NCBI GenBank assembly: GCA_024811115.1
Contig: JAKOGH010000776.1
Coordinates: 1-64,000, forward strand
Length of the DNA stretch: 64,000 nt
Source of the DNA: Terana coerulea
Lineage: Eukaryota > Basidiomycota > Agaricomycetes > Polyporales > Phanerochaetaceae
Direction of reading: 5' to 3'
Part shown: one piece after another, positions 25,901-37,426 of the stretch
How positions within the stretch are numbered: the first letter of the stretch is position 1
Layout of the letters: each line of letters begins with the position of its first letter
Position numbers and translations under genes: made by a program
Notes under the pieces: model-generated
Databases searched by the model: none
What the model saw: the letters and a program-made list of their open reading frames with translations, nothing else
What the model was told of the DNA's origin: nothing

Positions 25901-26409
25901 GCTTTGAGTGGGCGGACAGCCTTAGCACTTGGTTGACGAGGAGCTGGGAGCTTGCGGTTTTTCCTGATCCTGTGATACCTCTGCACAACGCGGTCAATGC
26001 ACTTTCACAGCTATTGCTCACGAACTGGTGCTCACCGGAAAATGACCGACTGAGACTCATTCCTCCGACGCATCAGCAAGTACACTCTCGCCGCGAGGTC
26101 GTATAAATGAGGTGGTAGTGGTGCAGCCGCACCGGGGAGAGGTAGGCTGGTGTCCTTGTACGATCGTTCCTCATACTCCTGAGCACTGAGGTCGTTGACG
26201 TTAGCGAGGGTTTTGTAAGGGTTTACAACGATGAGGTTCGTCGAGCCAATCCTGGAGTAGGGGAGATCCTGACGGAAGCGAGCCTGGAGGACGGAGAGAA
26301 TGGTGTCATCTGAAGGATAGACCGTCGCAGACGTCGATGAAGAAACCAATTCCGTGAGGTCCCCAGAGTGAGCCGCCTGGGATTGTTGCGCTGAAGTGAC
26401 GGCAGCCAT
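19958..26409 (-). CDS. Chitin synthase with N-terminal myosin motor (class V/VII group)
   Basis: It polymerises UDP-GlcNAc into cell-wall chitin at hyphal tips; the motor domain aids secretion and anchoring. About 1,900 residues, start at 26409 ([14 protein letters not shown]). Domains in order: myosin motor with P-loop [11 protein letters not shown]; a cytochrome b5-like domain ([20 protein letters not shown]) after two membrane helices; the glycosyltransferase-2 core with [27 protein letters not shown] and [10 protein letters not shown]-terminal membrane helices; a Gly/Met/Pro-rich linker; and a DEK-C-like end ([20 protein letters not shown] ... [13 protein letters not shown]). Introns are few in the motor and more frequent in the catalytic part. 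No frameshift is visible over 6.4 kb. CHS5 and a membrane-anchored protein are adjacent. The exact class (V or VII) is not decided. Confidence 0.95.
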
Positions 26410-27112
26410 AGCCGTTGGCTAAGTCGTCGCTCGACGCAGCGAGCAACTAATGAGAAGGAATGGGATGAGGGTGTGTGGAAGAAACTGGTGAAACCAAGGG
26501 CGACACCGCATCACGACGGATTTGACATTGAGCTTACTCGATCAGTACGTGAGACTTACTGTTTGTGACATGTCATCTGAGACATCACATCTACTGCTTA
26601 CCTATCTTGTTACCGTTGCTTACTTGTTACTTACCGGCATTCACTGCCCTTCTTACCGTGTGTTACCTGTCCCGCTCGGCCCTTCGTGCCCGTCGGCAGC
26701 ACGGCGGCGTGGCTTCCTTACGCCGCTACTCGCCGGGCTTGCTGAGCTCAAGTGCCCTCGTACTCGTAGTTCCAGTGTGCTGAGCTATGCCGTAGTGTGC
26801 GCTATTGGATGCCCCGAAGGTCATATAGGGCAGCGTTGCCAGCAAGTGCACGGAACACCGAGTCCCAGTGAATACCCCGTAAATTCCATCCGATATTCCG
26901 CTAACAATCCCACGAACGATGTCTAACAGAATCGGAAGTAAACATTATCTTCCACGTCGTCGAGGTCTTAGCCCGACCGCTGAGGTATGGTTTGTGCTGT
27001 AATCATGGGCACATAATAACCTCAGCCTTTTAATGTACAGGCTCGCTGTGCCTTGGTAACAGTGCCCTAATCTATACATACATTGGGCGTCGACGTCTCC
27101 TTGGTTGTCGAC
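26410..27112. other. Divergent promoter region, chitin synthase / SSN3
   Basis: About 700 bp between divergent starts. No coding sequence is credible. Short CT-rich stretches occur near 26560-26650. It should carry the promoters of both flanking genes. Confidence 0.5.
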
Positions 27113-28600
27113 ATGAACTTATCAACCGCTAACGCGGACCCAATGCGCTTGTATCGTGCCAAGCGGGATAATGCTCGGCCGCGAGTCACGGACAAGTACA
27201 ATATCCTCGGGTTCATCTCGTCTGGCACATACGGACGGGTGTACAAAGCCCAAAGCAAGGACACAGAAGGCCGGATACACGCGATCAAGAAGTTCAAACC
27301 TGACAAGGAGGGCGACGTTGTCACGTACACAGGCATCAGCCAGAGTGCTATCCGCGAAATCGCGTTGAACCGCGAGATTTCGCATGAGAATGTGGTGGCA
27401 CTCAAGGAGGTTATTCTCGAGGACAAATCCATTTACATGGTCTTCGACTATGCGGAACATGACTTTCTTCAGCTCATTCACCACCATTCGCAGACGCTCC
27501 GCTTGACAGCAATATCGCAGCCAGTCCTCAAGAGTCTCACCTTTCAACTCCTGAACGGCCTGCTTTACCTCCACTCCTGCCATATCATTCATCGAGATCT
27601 CAAGCCCGCTAACATTCTCATCACCTCGCAAGGAGTGGTCAAGATCGGCGATTTGGGATTGGCGAGACTCACTCATGCGCCGTTGCAGCCATTATTCACT
27701 GGTGACAAAGTCGTCGTCACCATTTGGTATCGCGCTCCAGAGCTTCTGCTAGGCGCAAAGCACTACAACAAGGCTGTGGACATATGGGCAGTTGGCTGTG
27801 TAGTGGCAGAGCTAGCTAGCTTGCGTCCAATCTTCAAAGGCGAAGAGGCCAAACTCGACTCTAAGAAGAACGTACCGTTCCAGAAGGATCAAATTCTCAA
27901 GATATTTGAGATTCTTGGTACACCCGATGGTAATCCTCACTGTCAAATCCATTCCCTTCCACTACTGATCGTCTGCTTAGAGCGAGACTGGCCCGCTGTC
28001 CGAGACATGCCCGAGTGTGCTAACATGAAGCGTCTTAGTCCGTTAGTTGTCAAGTCATTGCTACTTTGTTTGCTTTCGGCTGACCGTATCTTCAACAGCT
28101 ACGCAAATCATCTTGAGGAGTGGTGCATTCCTCGAATGAAGACGCAACTAGGGTTCGAATTCTTGAAGGACACCTTCCTCTATGACCCCGACAAACGACT
28201 CACCGCCGCCCAAACGCTCCGACATAAATGGTTCCAGGAAGCACCTCTACCTACCAAGAAGTGAATACCCTCGATATTTCTTCTGTTTCATTTTACACTG
28301 AGCACATCTTACCACAGTGCTTTCCAGTCGCTCAACTCTCATCAGGCGCCGCCACATCGACGGATAACCCACGATGACGCACCGAACATGATGCCTCAAC
28401 CGACCCAGACGCACGCCACGCAGAACATTGCCGCGCCTCAGCAAGCCGTACATGCTCTGAGCATGAGTCATAGTATGTCTGCGAAGAGTATGTCAGGTAG
28501 AGGCAGTGCGGGGAGCGCTGGCACCGCGGCGGGTGTAGCCACAGGAGGAGGCAACGGAACTGGTGCTAGTCGGGCTAGGAAAAAGCCAAGAGTTGGGTAG
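27113..28600 (+). CDS. SSN3: Cyclin-dependent kinase 8 (Mediator kinase)
   Basis: The catalytic kinase of the Mediator CDK8 module, nuclear, working with cyclin C, Med12 and Med13 to control RNA polymerase II transcription. The glycine loop is ISSGTYGRVYKAQSK, the ATP lysine is in HAIKKFKPD, and the alpha-C helix is SAIREIALNREI. The catalytic loop is HRDLKPANIL, with DLGLARL as the DFG equivalent and VVVTIWYRAPELLLGAKHYN, as in CDK8. The C-terminal lobe runs to YDPDKRLTAAQTLRHKWF. A Gln/Ser/Gly-rich tail (HATQNIAAPQQAVHALSMSH) ends in a basic RARKKPRVG. Three introns join in frame. I chose the ATG at 27113; an in-frame TTG at 27083 is not a plausible eukaryotic start, and ATG 27143 is a second option. 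It is convergent with the aldo/keto reductase gene, with a 77-bp gap. Confidence 0.93.
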
Positions 28601-28677
28601 TTTCAACCAGAATTCAGTTGAGTCTTCAAGCAGTCCCTCATACATTTTGTATATCGTGTACACTAAAACCATTAAGT

Positions 28678-29972
28678 TTACTCGACATTGATAGGATTCC
28701 AGGCAATGGCCCCAGCGGCTCCCTTATCTAGACTGTCTAGCTTCTTTATGTCCTCATCTTCTAGCTCAAAATCGTAAATGGCAGCGTTAGAGCGGATACG
28801 CGCAGCGTTCGAGGACCGGACCAAAGGTATGAAGCTGGTGGGAATATCGTGAGCCAAGCGTACACGAGACGACGCGGAGATCAGCTGCACGCACCCGCGC
28901 TGCAAGGACCATCTCAACAGCACTTGAGCAGGCTCCTTGTGGTGCTTCTTCGCAGTAGCTACAATAGTTGGATCATCCAGCGCCCCGCGGATGACGGAGC
29001 AGTACGCCTCGACGACGATGTTGTTGGCGTTGCAGTAGTCGGCGATGGGCTTCTGCTGGCAGAAAGGCTGCAGCTCGACCTGGTTCACGGCAGGAAGCTC
29101 AAGGCCCGCGAATTTTATCTCCTCCAGATGCTTGACGTTGCTTGTATTCCCGGTGAGCTACTCTGGTATGAAATCCAACGAATGAAATGTGTTGATGCTC
29201 ACTAGTTAGAGACACCAATGTCGCGAAGCTTTCCAGCTTTCTTCGCATCTAAAAGCGCCTTCCACGCCTCTAAGCGGGCCTGCGTTCCCGAGGGCGGGCT
29301 GTGGATAAGGTACAGATCGATGTAGTCTGCGTGTAGCCTTAGTCTTCTGGCACACCGACTTCATAACTGCACATACCAAAGCCCAGGGCTTTTAGAGACT
29401 CATCCACAGCTGCCACAACACTATCGTAGCTTATGCCAACAGAGTGCGCGGGAACCTTCGACGCTACATATCTCTGGATTAGCGAAAGAACAATCGCGTG
29501 GGCGTGACGAGACTTACTGACAAACACACTGCCTCGATCCAAGCCGCTTTCGCGAACAGCCTCGCCTACTTCCTTCTCATTCCTGTAGACCTGAGCGGTA
29601 TCCACATGCCTGCATGAAAATAAAAAATATAAGCCGGGTGGTATGAGACACACTTCGCAAAGCTCGCCTGTAACCAACCCTGAGCGCTTCAGCCAAGGAG
29701 GGCTTCGTCAGTTCAGCAGGGTCTTCTTCTTTACCGAAGCCAAATGCAACGCCAAAACCGAGCAGAGGGATTTTATTGCCTGTGATTTTTGAATCAGCTT
29801 TAGGTTCTCTGACATAGAAATGATAGATACACACACCTGAAGGCAGGCGTGCAGCAGAGTCAAAAGCCAATGTGGACGACATGGTTCGTCTGGCGTTAGC
29901 GTTGGTTCCAGCACAAGAGATCGAGAACACTTTTGTTCTGGCTACAGAAAGGAGGCGGACGGGTGCAGACAT
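28678..29972 (-). CDS. Aldo/keto reductase
   Basis: An NADPH-dependent carbonyl reductase of the AKR fold, close to fungal glycerol dehydrogenase/GCY-type enzymes. The start at 29972 (MSAPVRLLSVARTKVFSISC) gives an Arg/Ser-rich, acid-poor leader that could be a mitochondrial presequence; a second Met follows before SSTLAFDSAARLPSG. Motifs are KIPLLGFGVAFG, HVDTAQVYRNEKEVGEAVRE (catalytic Asp and Tyr), SKVPAHS (catalytic Lys), DYIDLYLIHSPPSG (His), NQVELQPF and the NADPH-binding FIPLVRSSNAARIRSN. It ends WNPINVE. About seven introns; the one at 29610-29667 has a GC donor (GC-AG) and is needed to give YRHVDTAQ. Leader targeting is inference only. Confidence 0.92.
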
Positions 29973-30608
29973 GCTCCGTGGCTGCACGCAGTGGCTTATA
30001 TATTCAGCACACTTGATCATGGTTTAGAGTAAGTTGCGCTCCGCACTCGCCTATAGCCAGTTGGCATGGACACTTCTGGCTCCGCGACTCAGGGCCATTG
30101 AACGTGCCACATCCATGAGGTTGCCGGATGAGGCGTCCATCCACCGCTCGGCCGCATTACGGTCAGCAAGCGACGACGCCAAGCGTCTAAACATCGGTAC
30201 GCCAGGGACTTAGCAGATATTCACCGGCTTCCGTAGGAAGGCAGTATACGCGAAGTGAAACTAAACATAGCCAGGTCCATCCAAGACGTGTCGGTGATCT
30301 GTCATGCAAAGCCTCTACTGCCACCCAAATTCTCCGGGAAACAGGCATATAGTTCGCATGCCGCGTCTCTGGCAGTGGGGAGACGACAAAATAGATGACA
30401 AATCGACAGCACACCTCAAATCCAATTTGCCGGTCTGAAAGGAATACTGACGTTGTTGATTCATGCACGACCTCCTTATCGCTGAGATCTGAGAAGGCGC
30501 GAAAGAAGTGCATAGATGAGCTAATCGCTGATCAGCATGATGACTCTGGTGTAGAATGAGCAACGCACTATTAGACGATGCATAAACGCTCGATTATAGA
30601 TCTCAGAG
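29973..30608. other. Intergenic, no gene recognised
   Basis: Short unconvincing open frames only. It contains the promoter of the aldo/keto reductase (to the left) and the 3' side of the Nudix gene (to the right). Confidence 0.5.
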
Positions 30609-32002
30609 TCAAAGCTTAGTCTTGAGCCTTGGCCACCTCTGTCGCCTCGCCCGCTTTCCCTTGAAAGCAAATTCGCCAGTCTGCCGATACGTAGCATATT
30701 CGCCCTCTTCACCAGGGTATACGATCCCTTCCTTCCATCTGGCCTCTCGAAACACTTGGTTCCACGTCACAGCATGCTCGATGCGCTTCTGCATCCTCCA
30801 TTGACCAGGCGCATAGAGCTCAAATGAAGGCGGTCTTGCGTAGCCGATGGCAGCGGAACGAATAAGAATGGCTGCCGTAAGCCCGTACACGGGCTTGATA
30901 GACTGCGTGCCGCGTTCCTCGCGCCCGGTCAGGAATCGGTGCATCCTGAACATGCGCTTCGGTTTCTCTTCAGGAGCGCTCCTGGTCGGAGGGGTAGGCA
31001 GGTCCGGAAAGGCACCCAGTCTGGGGATATCTGAGTAGGTATGTTGTGATGTTGTATCCTCCGGATTATAAGTCGAAGACAAAGCGGGGTCGGAGGAGGG
31101 CGCCTCTTCACCGAGGAAGGATACCAGAGGATGTGAGAATAGTGAAGCAACCTCTGCTTCGTTGAGGATCGGCTGTTAGACAGTGCCAGTCGTCAGTTTC
31201 TCCAAACAGAAAGCACGAGTTGTGTTGCGCCGACCCACCCGTATAGTGTTATCCAACACCAACACGACTACACTGCTGAAAGTTAGCAACTCCTCCATAG
31301 AAGAGATGCAGGCGCCTCACGGCGTCACAATCAAGTTTCCACCCGCGAGGAAGGGCTCAAGGATACAGAGCAAGGGCACTCCGTCTGTTATCCATTGGAA
31401 GACCTATCTGGACAAAGAATGGTCAGCATGGTGGCATGAGGCTAAGAGAGGTTCAGGATGCAGCGTACCTCTTCAAATGCTTCCCTGCGCTTCACGCTTA
31501 ATCAGAACACGCTCCTGTTGGTCTTCATTGAATGACAGGCGTACCGCAGTGTATTCCATATCCTTGTCTCCGTCGTCCCATTTACCCGCCAGGCAAGGAT
31601 GTATCGCCAGGAAATAACCTCAGGTTCTGCGAACGCCTAGATGTCGTAGTAATTGAGCGAACGACGTCCCTGCGGTACTGCAAAGGTAGACACGTACTGA
31701 CTGAGCAAGACGTAGAGGTCTCCATGTCGACCAGCAAACAAAGCGACGAGTACGGCAGCCCGCCTCGATTGAGGACACTTCAATCGCTGCTTTGGCGGTG
31801 TATACAGCGAAAGGTTATGCAAACATCTACACAAACGGACTGTAAGCACTGAACCTCGCTGGAGGACGATTTATCGCAGGGAGCAGCCTAGTCACCTCCT
31901 CGAGTCTGGTTTCAAGGTTGGGATAGGTGCACTGGATAGACGCAGGCGCGGTCTGTGATATTCAAGCAAGCTACTCCTTCGTGTCGGTTTCCTGGATGAC
32001 AT
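30609..32002 (-). CDS. PCD1: Nudix hydrolase, PCD1-type (CoA / nucleotide pyrophosphatase)
   Basis: Pcd1-type enzymes hydrolyse CoA or oxidised CoA and 8-oxo-dGTP; the yeast enzyme is peroxisomal. The conserved start is SRRAAVLVALFAGRHGDLYV. The Nudix box is split by introns: GDTSLPGGKWDDGDKDMEYT, then RREAFEEIGLP, matching Gx5Ex7REUXEE with a family-typical insert. The rest is PLLCILEPFLAGGNLIVTP, VVVLVLDNTIRPILNEAEVA, FSHPLVSFLGEE and a C-terminal helical region to LKTKL at 30609. Frame slips occur at GGG (minus strand, 31585-31587), at GG (31381-31382) and possibly at CCC (31920-31922). The last would link a start ATG at 32002 (MSSRKPTRRSSLLEYHRPRL) to LETRLEEVTRLLPAINRPPA. The 5' end is therefore tentative. 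I read the slips as sequence errors because the protein between them is well conserved. Confidence 0.75.
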
Positions 32003-33550
32003 GCTCGGAAGAAGAGACAAATCCGAAAGTCGGTCGACTCGACGTCAGCAACGGGTGTGGCGAGGGGTGTGGCGGTCCGGTGCCTCCAAAATTGATCCGC
32101 CGCAAGGCTGCAGTAACACGGCGGGCGCTTCGTGCTTTTCTTGCTCACAACCATGTGTTTAGTAATACCTGTAGCGTCCCGCCAGGACTGAGTGCGACAA
32201 GAGTATGGATTTTATATTTTACATAAGCGTTTGAAAGGGATTCTACAGGTCAAGTCCCCCATCTTCGATAAATGATCTGGAAGCGTGAAAGTCGATAATA
32301 TACGACTCTGAGTCCGACGCGCAACCGCCCCGGATGTGCCAGCCTACTGCAGTGAGCGCGAGCGTACGCATCCCAAAATGCACTATGCAGCCAGGAAAAA
32401 TGAATTTGCGTCTGGGTGGCATTATAGTAGCGTTGTCTTTCTTGATTATTGAACCATGAGTCAAGTTACCTAAATGTTCAGGTCAGAGATGGCATGGCAT
32501 CACATTGGCACGAAGAGAGCGCGAAGGGGGACATGTGAGGAGGCCTCGAAGGGCGTAGACAAGCGTGACTTGAGACACCAGGAGGTCGAGTTCCGCTGAA
32601 AAATGGGGTAGCAAAGACCAATTTGCCAGGGGCGAACGGGTTACCCGACGGCCGAAGGTACTCCACGCAAAGACTTTCCTTGTGAAGTAAGGCGCAAGGC
32701 GAACGTGTCCGGCCGGAGCTGGAGATAATACAGTATGAGCGGTCGAGATGAAGGTTGAAGAGCACGTTGGAAAGTGGCACGTTTTTGAGAGGGCGGCTTC
32801 AGACTAGATTGACTGCCACTCATGACCCTGCGTGTTGCCGACGCAAGAAGGGTCGCTCCTATTGAATGTGGCTAGACTTTGCCTCTCTGAGAGGCGCTAT
32901 GAGAGCTGCATGGCTTCTTCGGCCATGGGCAGGCTAGCGGAGCACAGCACCGACGGTGTCTTCGTATGTCAAGACTGTGTGAGATGTCGGCCGCCGCTAG
33001 CTTCCTGGGTAGCTGCAGTCGTGTCGCACATCTGCAGCACGAAAGAGCGCACTCATGAGTAGTTCCCGTTGAATAGTCGAAGAGATACCTCCTAACTCAC
33101 CCAGCTGGAAGGCGAAGTACTTGATTCACGAACGCTCACAATCACAGTGAGTGCTCCGCCGATCATTCGCAGCGACTTCTATGATACTTAGTACTAAGTA
33201 AACGCCCCAAACTTACGACGTTGTTCGGAACAAGACATACATGTACCAGACGTCCATGCACAGAGTCTGATGATATAGGGATCTTGCTTGAGTCTTCGAA
33301 TACGGCTGGCAACTTGTCTGCAACGTGAACGAGCGGGACGCCGGGGGCTTTGAAGTTTGCTTGCGCTTGTTTGTGCAAGAAACCCTGGGTGCGGCAGATG
33401 CCGCGCGTGATACGTAATCCATCTCGACCACGTGTGACGTCATTGGCTCTGCCTACCTAGTCGCCACGCGGCCGAAGCTCCGTGAGCGGCGACCAAGCGG
33501 CGACTTGTCTTTCGCGTTCTTAGTTCACTCTGGACGGCCACTATACGCCA
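32003..33550. other. Gene-poor stretch before the duplicated block
   Basis: No gene is recognised on either strand. The minus-strand frame at 32243-32464 and others are short, with no signal peptide, domain or splice continuity. It marks the left border of the duplicated accessory region. Confidence 0.45.
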
Positions 33551-34668
33551 GGCCTAGGCTGAAGCTGCCAGCAAAAGTCGCCGTCTCTGCGCAAGGTTTC
33601 CGCGGCCACAACCCGCGTTTTGCCGACATAAGGTCCTAGGTGAAGCATGTGAAGCATGAAAGGGATTTCGTAACCTCAACGCGTTTAGCGAGGATCACCG
33701 TAAGTCAGCGGGCGCATCGCGCTACTACCTAAGTCAGTTAGGCCGGTGGCTCTATTGCAGGCGCTGCTAGTTGTACTCGGTCCCGAGCGAGCGCACCGGG
33801 AGCACCGCACTGGCGTGTTCCAAAGCGAACAAACTCTCATGGCCGATCCCGCCGAGTGGTAAGCACATTCATACTAGTACCTTTGTTGAACAAGAATTAC
33901 TAGGAGTATTAGCATGCAAGCATCTTCGCACATTCCTAATATCGAGGAACCCCACTATATCTATTGGTAACAAGGCAGATGATCTTACCTGCCGCAGGAT
34001 CACGTTCGTGATTGTGTCAGGTGAGGCTGGAACTAGAGCATTAAACGTTGCGTTCAATTTCTCTGCCAATAGCTGGTACTCCACATCGCAGAGCAGAGTG
34101 GTCTCATGGGCATGGGCGTCGTGATTATTCACTCCATCTTCACCGCCGTCAAAGCTTACCTTTTGCTTTGTACAGGTCGGCGCTGCTCGCCTGACTCTTC
34201 GGGGCCTGTACACGACTTACGCCGCACTTGGTAAAAATCTAGGTCAAAGAAATATTAGCGACAAACGTGTGTATTCACGCGATCTTTAAACCTTACCGCC
34301 ATGTCTAAGTTGTGCTTTTTTCACTACAGCGCGGGCCTCTAACAAAACATATTACCCGCCGCGCCCGAATCGAGCGTTAGGACAGTCGCCGCACCGTGCC
34401 AAGCCTTGTTGGAGTTATTTTAAGAATTCTGATCCTCGGCGGCGATATGCAAAGTCGGCCCCAGGTGGACACGGCCCATTTATGCGGGATGGTCGCTCAA
34501 TGTGCCACTTTGATTGAATTGAGGTGCACTTTGGTCCATTGAATAGGCTAGCTGCCTTCCAGGCATTCTGGCCCGCTGGTGAGGTGCATTGGCAAACGCT
34601 TTGCATTGACGCACATTTGGGGCATATGCGACGGCCGAGCGTGCCCTTCAATCTTAATCCTAGGAGAC

Positions 34669-34678
34669 GATATAAGAG
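34669..34678 (+). promoter_or_regulatory. TATA box of Cys-rich gene A
   Basis: GATATAAGAG lies about 70 bp upstream of the split ATG. The same element at the same distance precedes copies B and C, which supports it as a real core promoter. Confidence 0.7.
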
Positions 34679-34740
34679 CTGAAACTGCATGCACTTCACT
34701 CAGCTCGCAGCCCAGCTTTGAACCACCTCGCACATCCAAC

Positions 34741-35246
34741 AGTGGGTTCTCTATTGTGCTCGTTGCTCACCGCGCTGACCTACTATCACTCTTCGCCGTG
34801 TAGTGAAGCTCTCCTCTGTCTTCATCTCCCTCGTTCTCGTTGCGGCCGTCCAAGCCTCCACCGTGCAGTTCTACACCGACAAAGCTTGCGACAGTGCCCA
34901 GGACACGTACAACGGAGGCTGCAACCAGTGCTTCGACCCGCCCGGCGGTGAGTATCACACCCTTCCACACCGCTCGACCCTGTCCGCTCCTCAGGCCATG
35001 TGCTGACCAGCGTATCACAGACTTTGGCGCCGTTCAGTTCAGTAACATTGACGGCAGCAACCGCGTCACCGTTCACAACGAGGACAGCTGCACCCCGGCG
35101 TCTCCAGGTCGGCCAGGGCTACGGGCCCGCTTGCTGGCTGCAGGGCGCGACCAAGCTTCGCTCTGCTTGGGTCGCTTGCCCCGGGAGACGGCCCCATCCA
35201 GCCCATCCAGAACGTCACTGCCAACAGCGCCACCATTGCTAAGTAG
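34741..35246 (+). pseudogene. Small Cys-rich secreted protein, copy A (frameshifted)
   Basis: The start codon is split: A at 34741, intron 34742-34803, TG at 34804. The N-terminus MKLSSVFISLVLVAAVQAS is a signal peptide. The mature part begins TVQFYTDKACDSAQDTYNGG, CNQCFDPPGG, then after a second intron (34948-35020) DFGAVQFSNIDGSNRVTVHN. The frame is lost after SCTPAS by an extra base near 35102, and again at CCCCGGGAGAC near 35180. A 9-bp unit (CCCATCCAG) is also doubled. The downstream sequence still matches copies B and C in other frames, up to a stop at 35244-35246. It is either a decaying copy or carries sequence errors. Function is unknown; an effector or surface role is only a guess. 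Confidence 0.75.
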
Positions 35247-36852
35247 GAGATATCGTTGAAACGGAAAACCCGTAGTTGCCTCATGGTGTCTCGCGCTGAA
35301 AGATTGTAAGAGTAGTCCCTGGTCGAGTTTTCTGGAAGAGCTGTCGCGGCAATCATGCACGTTTGTGTGAGCGAGATGTTGTACTATTATTCACAAAATC
35401 ATGCACTGCTGGGATTAGTATGAATGTGTGTGACATGATGAGACTGACTTAAAAGCTTGGCGTCGGAGTGCCATCTGGCCGCAAAATCCAAGTCTGGAAG
35501 CAAACGCCACGAAGGCAATGGTCGTGGGAACAAGCCATAGCCAGATCGCGGCGCGGAATGCCGACCGGAGCGTGACGACGTTGGCGGCGTGACTGGCTCG
35601 TCGGATCAGTGACGCAGCTGACGCTGACAACCCTCGGGCCTCACCCGCTCTGCGAGCTGCTCGGACTGGCCGTGTCCATTCTCACCCCAGGTGGCAATTT
35701 ATTCCAGGCCTAGGCTGAAGCTCCCAGCAGTATTTGACGCCTCTAAGCAAGACGGTTTCCGCGGCCACGACCCGCGATTGCCCGACGTAGTACCAGGGTT
35801 CGAGCAGGGTCAAGCCATGTGAAGTTTGAAAGTCTAGGGGATTTCGTAAACTCAACGCGTCTAGCAAGGATAGCCGTAAGTCTTCGGGCGCACCGTGCTA
35901 GTAAGTCAGTTAAATTGATAGTTCTATGTAGGACGCCGCTGGTACTCGGTCCTTCGCGAGCGCACGAGTCCACCGGCAGGAGCACCGGACTGGACTTATT
36001 TCAAGGCAAGCAAACTCTCGTTGCCGATCCCGCCGAGCGCCGGTAAGCGCATTTATACTAGTACCTTTGTTGAACAAGAATCACCATTAGTGTTAGAATT
36101 TGGGCATCCTCATGCATTCCTAATATCTAGGAACGCCACTGGATCTATTGGCAACAAAGCAGATGATCTTAGCTGCCGCAGGATCACGTTCGTGATCCTG
36201 TCAGGTGGTGCTGGCAGTGGATATCGAGCGTTGTTTTCAATCCCTGTCAAAAGCTGATTATTCACATCGTAGAGCAGAGTGGCCCCATGGGCACGGGCGT
36301 TGAAAATAGTATTCGCTCTATTTTAGCCGCCGTCAAAGTTTACTGATTGTTCTGGAAAGTCAGCGCTGCTTGCCTGCTTCCGACTTGGGGCCCGTAGGCT
36401 GCGCGCACCGTACTTGGTCATGGTCTGGGCTAAAGCCACATTAACGTAGGTGTTTCTGCGATTTTGAGCTAATATATGCTGTCTTACATCATGCTTCTCG
36501 TACTCGACCACCCAGGTGTCTGAAGACTTACAGCATACCGCGCGCGAAACGAGCGTTAGGATTGTTGACGCACTGTTCCAAGGTTTGTTGCACTTATTTA
36601 ACAGAAGCCTGATCTGCGAACTAAAGCTTGGCGGCGCTGCGCAAAGTCGGTCTCAGGTGGACACGGTCCATTTATGCGGCACTGTCGCTCGATGCACTGC
36701 TTAGGGTCAAGCGCGGTTGGCCCATTGAACAGGCCAGCTGCCTTCACGGATTCTGACCTGCTGGCGAAGCACTCTGTCTGATGCGTTGTATTGGCGTATA
36801 TTTGGCGCATGTGCGGCAGCCGAGCATACACCAAAATCTTGATCCTAGAGAT

Positions 36853-36861
36853 GATATAAAA
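36853..36861 (+). promoter_or_regulatory. TATA box of Cys-rich gene B
   Basis: GATATAAAA sits about 70 bp upstream of the split start codon, as in copies A and C. Confidence 0.75.
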
Positions 36862-36924
36862 GCTGGAACTGCTTGCGCTTCACTCAGCTCGCAGCTTAGC
36901 TTCAAACAACCTCACACATCCAGT

Positions 36925-37426
36925 AGTGAGTGCTATCCTTCGTTCATCATACACCATACTCACTGACCGCCGTTCTTTCACCGTGCAGTGAAGCTCTCCT
37001 CTGTCTTCACCTCCCTACTTCTCGTCGTGGCGATCCAAGCCGCCACCGTGCAGTTCTACACCGACAAAGCTTGCGACAGTGCCCAGGACACATACAATGG
37101 AGGCTGCAACCAGTGCTACGACCCACCCGGCGGTGAGTATGACACCTCTCCGACTCTCCTCGATCGCCCCATCCGTGCCACAAGCCATCCTGATGTACTG
37201 ACTTGCCCCCGCAGATTTTGGCGCCATCCAGTTCAGCAACATCGACAGCTCCTACCGCGTCACCTGCCATAACGAGGACAGCTGCACCCCGGCGTCCCAG
37301 GTAGGCCAGGGCTACGGGCCTGCTTGCTGGCTGCAGGGCGCGACCAAGCTCCGCTCTGCTTGGGTCGCTTGCCCCGGGGACGGTCCCATCCAGAACGTCA
37401 CCGATAGCGCTACCATTGCTAAGTAA
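36925..37426 (+). CDS. Small Cys-rich secreted protein, copy B (intact)
   Basis: A secreted protein of about 120 residues whose frame is whole. A at 36925, a GTGAGT...CAG intron at 36926-36988 and TG at 36989 make the start codon. The signal peptide is MKLSSVFTSLLLVVAIQAA. The mature part has Cys in KACDS, GGCNQC, TCHNEDSC, GPACWLQ and VACPGD, seven in total; copies A and C have Val where the TCHNED Cys lies, leaving six. A second intron (37133-37214) falls in the same place in all copies. The end is SATIAK. The spacing and GYGPACW / LRS.WVACP pattern recall small secreted basidiomycete proteins with a possible beta/gamma-crystallin-like fold; that fold is a weak inference. Confidence 0.85.

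Larger units (their letters stand above)
33551..35620. repeat. Duplicated ~2.1-kb unit, copy A (with Cys-rich gene A)
   Basis: This stretch aligns by eye with 35707-37790 along its length. Shared marks are CAGGCCTAGGCTGAAGCT at the left end, the phrase GCAGATGATCTTA in the middle, the Cys-rich gene with its TATA box, and a closing segment with GCAAACGCCACGAAG. The gene starts are 2,184 bp apart in the two copies. Divergence is considerable, so the duplication is not recent. Confidence 0.75.
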
